Positions 60,234 through 64,000 of a DNA stretch of 64,000 nt are shown piece by piece (within the stretch, counting starts at the first letter, position 1; each line of letters opens with the position of its first letter). Under the pieces are notes generated by a model. That model was not told the origin of the DNA. It made no database searches and was given only the letters and a program-made list of their open reading frames with translations. The translations under genes were made by a program, and so were the position numbers. The stretch is from Paenibacillus sp. BSR1-1 (lineage in GTDB: Bacteria; Bacillota; Bacilli; Bacillales; Cytobacillaceae), in NCBI RefSeq assembly GCF_030403775.1, contig NZ_JAQMWQ010000003.1:310001-374000 (forward strand). The letters run 5' to 3'.

Positions 60234-60398
60234 TTAACAACTCCTTGTTTCAATCAAATTATTGACCATCTGCCCCATTTGGCGTTACTCTTCGAATATG
60301 TCATCTTCAAAGTTGTTTTTACGAGCCTCTTCAACTTAATCGTTTAACAATTTCTTTTGATCAACGTCTGGTGAATGCTGGAGATTATTTTTTGACAA
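60234..60398 (-). pseudogene. Small ORF with two in-frame stops, unknown
   Basis: A TTG at 60398 behind GGGGG opens a 54-codon frame (SKNNLQHSPDVDQKKLLND, stop, VEEARKNNFEDDIFEE, stop, RQMGQMVNNLIETRSC) closed by a hairpin AAGGAGTTG/CAACTCCTT at 60213-60244. Both internal stops are TAA, each one change from CAA or AAA. The signals on either side and the protein-like composition suggest a small gene lost by point mutation. I do not recognise the family. The rest of the 60203-60532 gap holds only the terminator listed next. Confidence 0.45.
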
Positions 60399-60495
60399 GT
60401 TAAATCCCCCTTAATAAACCTTGTTTACCTTTTTTATTTTGCTTCTTTTAAATAAAAATACTCTTCTTTTCTGTTATCGATATAAACCAACAACG

Positions 60496-60518
60496 AAAAA
60501 CCTCGTTTATTTACGAGG
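60496..60518 (-). terminator. Terminator of the FtsH paralog
   Basis: CCTCGT and ACGAGG around a short AT loop, then TTTTTCGTT on the minus strand. Confidence 0.75.
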
Positions 60519-60532
60519 CTAATCGGTTCTGT

Positions 60533-62278
60533 TTATTTTGTTTCCTCTGTCTCATCTGTCCCATCGTCTACTTGATTACTATGGGTAAAGCCGATGGCAG
60601 GTGGATCCTCGAAATATTCGAGGGTTACTACCTTTCTTGGTTCTGGTCTGGTTTGGCCATACAGGCGCACATAAAGCTCTTCAATTTCCTCACCCGTTAA
60701 ATCGCCGCGCTTTAATAATTCCCCTGCAATCGAATGGACGAAATCGGCATGCTCATTGACAAGCTTCTTAACCTGTTTCATCTGGTCCTTCAATAACAGA
60801 TTGATTTTTGGACGTAATGCACGAAGTCCATCAATTCTGGTTCCTACTGCGAGCCAACTGAACAATTCATCACCCATGCCGACCATACCAAGGTAAGCAC
60901 CTGCTATCATAGTGGCCTGCTGGAGATCGGAGGTAACCCCGTTTAATTTCTTGCCAAGGAATTCCTCTTCCACTGCCCTGGCAGCCAAACAAACTTGAAT
61001 TTCTGCGAGCATTTCGCTGTCACTTCGGTTATACCGCTCTTCTGTCGGCTTAGTAGCCGCAAGACCAAGCGCACCGCCGCGCCGGATAATCGTAACCTTC
61101 CAGACTCGTTCGTGCGGCTTCAACAGATACTGTGCCACTGCATGACCGGCCTCATGATAGGCGACGTTCCGCTTTTCATCCTCCATCATGGAGCTTAATG
61201 GCTGTTTAAGCCCCCACTCATAGGTTTCCATCGCAGCCCGAAAGTCCTCGTAACTGGCTACGTGGGCCCCGCGCTGATGGGCGATGACGACAGACTCATT
61301 GACAATATGCTTGATTTGCGCTGGACTATATCCGATGGTATCAAGAGCGGCCTTCTCAGAAGTCAGCGTTGAATCAATTTTCACTTTTTTAAGATAGTAT
61401 TGGAAAACATCTACACGGCCATCATAGTCAGGGGAGTCGACCCAAAGCTTGCGGTCAAAGCGGCCCGGCCGGAGCAATGCCTGGTCGAGGACATCAGGAA
61501 GGTTAGTCGCGCCTATCGTTAGAACAGCAGGGCGCTCTGCTACTTTTTTCCGTAACCCCAGTGAGCGAAGAAACTTAGCGATTTTGGAGTTATCGATGTT
61601 CGGAGGGTCCATTTGTAAAAGCAGCTCATTAAGCAAACCGGCTCCCCCCATTCCGGCCATGCCCATCAGACCTGCACCTCCTCCTCCGCCCTGACGGCTC
61701 ATCCCGATGGCGTCGATTTCATCGATAAAGATTATACAGGCGCCATATATATCTGCGAGCTTTCTGGCTTTCTTGTAGAGACCCATTACTTTAAGGTTCC
61801 CTACGCCAAAGAACATATTTTGAAAGCTTGGGGCTGAAGCATAGGCAAAGGGCACCTGTGCTTCGTTGGCGATTACTTGAGCTAAATAGGACTTCCCGGT
61901 GCCTGGCGGGCCGCATAGGAGTAAGCCTCTGATAGCTTCGCCACCCATATCTTTAAACTCTTTTACACCCCTAAGAAGGGTAACAATCCTTCTGGCATTT
62001 TCCACAATTTCTGGATTGCCCCGATAGTCGTCCCAGGTTGTACCGGTCTCACCAGGCAAGATCCAGTATGTTCGTCCCCGGGCCAGAAACCAGAAGAGTG
62101 CAACAAACTGTATGATCATAAATAACATTGCGAATAGCAATTGAAATAAAAAGCTGATAATTGTCAAGGCGACCGACCAATAGGAAGGTCCTCCCTTCAC
62201 CAATATCACGCCAATAAATATGATAAATGCAAACCAGAGCAGGAATTTGCGCCACTTTATCCACTTATGACTCTTCAT
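60533..62278 (-). CDS. FtsH-like AAA membrane metalloprotease, second-type
   Basis: A 581-residue relative of FtsH. Two membrane segments form a short hairpin (LLWFAFIIFIGVILVK and LLFAMLFMIIQFVALFWFLA), with no large outer domain. The AAA module has LLLCGPPGTGKSYLAQVIA, IIFIDEIDAIGMSR and GATNLPDVLDQALLRPGRFD, with a Gly/Met-rich insert between. The protease has HEAGHAVAQYLL and the third ligand Asp in NGVTSDLQQAT. All catalytic residues are present, but the sequence is far from housekeeping FtsH, so this is a paralog that may degrade a special set of membrane proteins. ATG 62278. An acidic tail ends the chain. Confidence 0.88.
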   Translation of the reverse strand: MKSHKWIKWRKFLLWFAFIIFIGVILVKGGPSYWSVALTIISFLFQLLFAMLFMIIQFVALFWFLARGRTYWILPGETGTTWDDYRGNPEIVENARRIVTLLRGVKEFKDMGGEAIRGLLLCGPPGTGKSYLAQVIANEAQVPFAYASAPSFQNMFFGVGNLKVMGLYKKARKLADIYGACIIFIDEIDAIGMSRQGGGGGAGLMGMAGMGGAGLLNELLLQMDPPNIDNSKIAKFLRSLGLRKKVAERPAVLTIGATNLPDVLDQALLRPGRFDRKLWVDSPDYDGRVDVFQYYLKKVKIDSTLTSEKAALDTIGYSPAQIKHIVNESVVIAHQRGAHVASYEDFRAAMETYEWGLKQPLSSMMEDEKRNVAYHEAGHAVAQYLLKPHERVWKVTIIRRGGALGLAATKPTEERYNRSDSEMLAEIQVCLAARAVEEEFLGKKLNGVTSDLQQATMIAGAYLGMVGMGDELFSWLAVGTRIDGLRALRPKINLLLKDQMKQVKKLVNEHADFVHSIAGELLKRGDLTGEEIEELYVRLYGQTRPEPRKVVTLEYFEDPPAIGFTHSNQVDDGTDETEETK

Positions 62279-62438
62279 GGTCCCACTTCCATTTCGGAAA
62301 ATTTGGAATATTATATGAAGAAACAGCCTAAAGGTGTAAGCACTAATATCTTAAAATCGAGATTTTTTTGGAATTTTATTGGGAATGCTATGGGACTGTG
62401 CATATCATCTCTTAATAACCGTTGTGGCACCATTTGAA

Positions 62439-62993
62439 AGTGAACGGGGATAAGGAGCCTTTCTTAATGACCGTCTCGTTATTTTTTGAAGACTGAAGGG
62501 AATTAGGAGCCGCTCTTAATGACCGTCTCGATACATTTTGAAGACTGAAGGGAATTAGGAGCCACTCCTAATGACCGTCTCGTAACTTTTTGAAGACTGA
62601 AGGGAATTAGGAGCCGCTCTTAATGACCGTCTCGTTATTTTTTGAAGACTGAAGGGAATTAGGAGCCGCTCTTAATGACCGTCTCGTAACTTTTTGAAGA
62701 CTGAAGGGAATTAGGAGCCACTCCTAATGACCGTCTCGTAACTTTTTGAAGACTGAAGGGAATTAGGAGCCGCTCTTAATGACCGTCTCGATACATTTTG
62801 AAGACTGAAGGGAATTAGGAGCCTCTCTTAATGACCGTCTCGTAACTTTTTAAAGACTAAAGGGAATTAGAAGCCTCTCTTAATGACCATCTCGATCCAT
62901 TTTGAAGTCTGAAGGGAATTAGGAGCCTCTCTTAATGACCGTCTCGTAACTTTTTGAAGTCTGAATGGGATTATGAGCCTCAATTAAATGAGC
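62439..62993. repeat. Tandem array of 52-bp units, about 10.5 copies
   Basis: The marker GACTGAAGGG (or a variant) starts at 62491, 62543, 62595, 62647, 62699, 62751, 62803, 62855, 62907 and 62959, an exact 52-bp period; a diverged unit precedes them at 62439. The core ATTAGGAG-CCR-CTCYTAAT is a hairpin, and the two variants (CTCTTAAT and CTCCTAAT) both pair. No open frame crosses it, and no unique spacers. The rest of the gap from 62279 shows nothing else. Confidence 0.92.
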
Positions 62994-62997
62994 CACA

Positions 62998-63027
62998 GTA
63001 AAAGACCCTCCCAAGAAAGGGAGGGCC
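62998..63027 (-). terminator. Terminator of the small membrane protein gene
   Basis: CCCTCCC and GGGAGGG with a six-base loop, then TCTTTTA on the minus strand. Confidence 0.8.
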
Positions 63028-63035
63028 TAAATCAT

Positions 63036-63329
63036 TTATTTAACTAATTTATTTTTGATGTCCAACAAGTACTTGATTACGACAGCAAGCCCGCCAATGA
63101 AGTAGAAGGTTATCATAATCCATCCTGTTGGATCAATTGAATTCATGGAAATAAGAAGGTTCAATGGAAGAACGAAATAAACGATATCCTTTAAATAATC
63201 TAGTACAAAACTTGTATCAAAGGAGCCTTTCCAGAACATTTGGATAAACTGAATTAGGAAATTAAGAATCATTAGTCCAAAAACGGCCTGCATTGTATAT
63301 AGCATCCAGGCTGAAAGTCCGAAGTCCAT
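63036..63329 (-). CDS. Small membrane protein, unknown
   Basis: The 97-residue protein has three hydrophobic segments (TMQAVFGLMILNFLIQFIQM, LKDIVYFVLPLNLLISM and GWIMITFYFIGGLAVVIKYL) joined by short charged loops. It looks like a real short membrane protein with its own terminator and a GGTGGTGAT ribosome site. I know no function. It lies alone between the repeat array and the molybdoenzyme gene. Confidence 0.65.
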   Translation of the reverse strand: MDFGLSAWMLYTMQAVFGLMILNFLIQFIQMFWKGSFDTSFVLDYLKDIVYFVLPLNLLISMNSIDPTGWIMITFYFIGGLAVVIKYLLDIKNKLVK

Positions 63330-63463
63330 TTATCATCACCACCTTTGCTATATTCTATGCTTGGAATAATAACGGGTGAAGAAAATGGACGAGGATTATT
63401 CACAAAATATTCACAATAATCCGTAACAATAAAACATGTTCAAATACACTCAACATGGAATTT

Positions 63464-64000
63464 TTATTGTATAAATTGTTCAATTAACGGACTTACTCTC
63501 ACAGCAGTCACCTTAAATCCAGGCATCTTGCAATCAGGATCTAATTTCTTTGAAACTAGAAGATTCACATTTTGTGAGTCACCCCAATGAAATGGGACGA
63601 AAACGGTATCCTTGCGAATCGTCTCCGACCATTTGCTTCTAACGACAATCAAGCCTCGTTTGGATTCAATTTTTACCAATGTATGATCAGGGATTTGATA
63701 TTTTAAGGCAGTTGTCGGATGGATTTCCAGGTACGATTCCACATTTCTTGCCGCTAATGCAGCACTTTTCCTTGTTTGCACACCGGTTAAATAATGGGAC
63801 TTAACTCTTCCGGTCGTTAATAACAAGGGAAATTCTTCACTTGTTTGGTCTTTCGCCACAACTGATTTGTTTGGAGCGATGACCATGACAGCTTTTCCAT
63901 CAGGATGTGAAAAGGAAGCTTCAAACAGTCTTTTCGTCCCACGATGTCCCATATCAGGGCAAGGCCATAATATACCGCCTTCTTTACGCAGACGATCATA
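63464..64000 (-). CDS. Molybdopterin oxidoreductase, C-terminal part, assimilatory nitrate reductase type
   Basis: The frame is open to the window edge and gives 178 residues of a much longer enzyme. It reads YDRLRKEGGILWPCPDMGHR, GTKRLFEASFSHPDGKAVMV, then the molybdopterin dinucleotide-binding domain FPLLLTTGRVKSHYLTGVQT, RKSAALAARNVESYLEIHP and FVPFHWGDSQNVNLL. This order fits the catalytic subunit of NasC-type assimilatory nitrate reductases, where the Trp-Pro-Cys-Pro segment is typical; a formate dehydrogenase relative is less likely. Its start and metal sites lie outside the window. Confidence 0.82.
   Translation of the reverse strand, partial: YDRLRKEGGILWPCPDMGHRGTKRLFEASFSHPDGKAVMVIAPNKSVVAKDQTSEEFPLLLTTGRVKSHYLTGVQTRKSAALAARNVESYLEIHPTTALKYQIPDHTLVKIESKRGLIVVRSKWSETIRKDTVFVPFHWGDSQNVNLLVSKKLDPDCKMPGFKVTAVRVSPLIEQFIQ

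Noticed and set aside
62439..62993. Possible CRISPR array or repeat-coding gene
   Set aside because: No spacers, no open frame through the units, no cas genes.

Overview
The window comes from a low-GC, spore-forming Bacillaceae chromosome, most like Neobacillus/Bacillus. The evidence is Shine-Dalgarno sites close to AGGAGG, frequent TTG and GTG starts, spore coat genes (cotH with cotB-like genes), Spo0E, a SpoIID-like protein, KinA/KinB-type kinases, and many B. subtilis-like genes (uvsE, yqfW, yeeI, treP-treA-treR, ytcJ, ytoA, mapB). No rRNA, tRNA or CRISPR array was seen, and there is no intact transposon or prophage.

Layout. 1-4115: end of a DUF3231 gene, a frameshifted membrane protein, uvsE, and a ribA-ribD-HAD phosphatase operon. 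4252-11222: dsdA, a decayed IS1182-type remnant between two inverted copies of a 133-bp repeat, a ParA-like protein with a degenerate P-loop, an unusual pyruvate-kinase-like protein, two coupled membrane proteins and an ArsB-type transporter. 11499-16933: a spore coat island with a Ser/Gly/Arg repeat protein divergent from cotH, followed by three cotB-like genes. 16942-20419: a PAP2 phosphatase, nitronate monooxygenase, DCC, VOC and GNAT proteins. 20476-24966: a candidate small RNA, a third 133-bp repeat, and the trehalose operon with TreR operators and cre-like sites. 24976-31370: a histidine kinase-STAS fusion, SRAP, RraA-like, GNAT, cytochrome c lipoprotein, two orphans, a MITE-like repeat and an esterase. 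31379-32496: two tandem arrays (113-bp and 52-bp units) on either side of a MarR/GNAT pseudogene. 32550-36885: yeeI, ilvA under an isoleucine T-box, and a YtcJ amidohydrolase.

37038-47859 is a peptide-use locus: a five-gene Opp/App ABC importer divergent from a YesN/YesM-like two-component pair, followed by two duplicated M20 amidohydrolases. 48052-52755: gamma carbonic anhydrase, a DUF2975-Xre pair with a palindromic operator over its -35 box, mapB, a YdeI-like protein and an MFS exporter. 52896-56413: SpoIID-like protein with wall-binding repeats, Spo0E and a PAS histidine kinase, a sporulation-flavoured group. 56590-58950: three coupled genes, all peptidase-like (S33, S51 and an HExxH membrane protein). 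59069-64000: an OYE-type flavoenzyme, a broken small ORF, an FtsH paralog, a second 52-bp tandem array, a small membrane protein and the 3' end of a nitrate-reductase-type molybdoenzyme.

The most interesting candidates are the expanded CotH/CotB island with its repeat-rich putative CotH substrate; the approximately 100-nt RNA at 20476-20576, which has a near-consensus promoter, a terminator and an unpaired CCUCCU; the ribA-ribD-phosphatase operon; and two tandem arrays that are unrelated in sequence but share an exact 52-bp period and hairpin cores.
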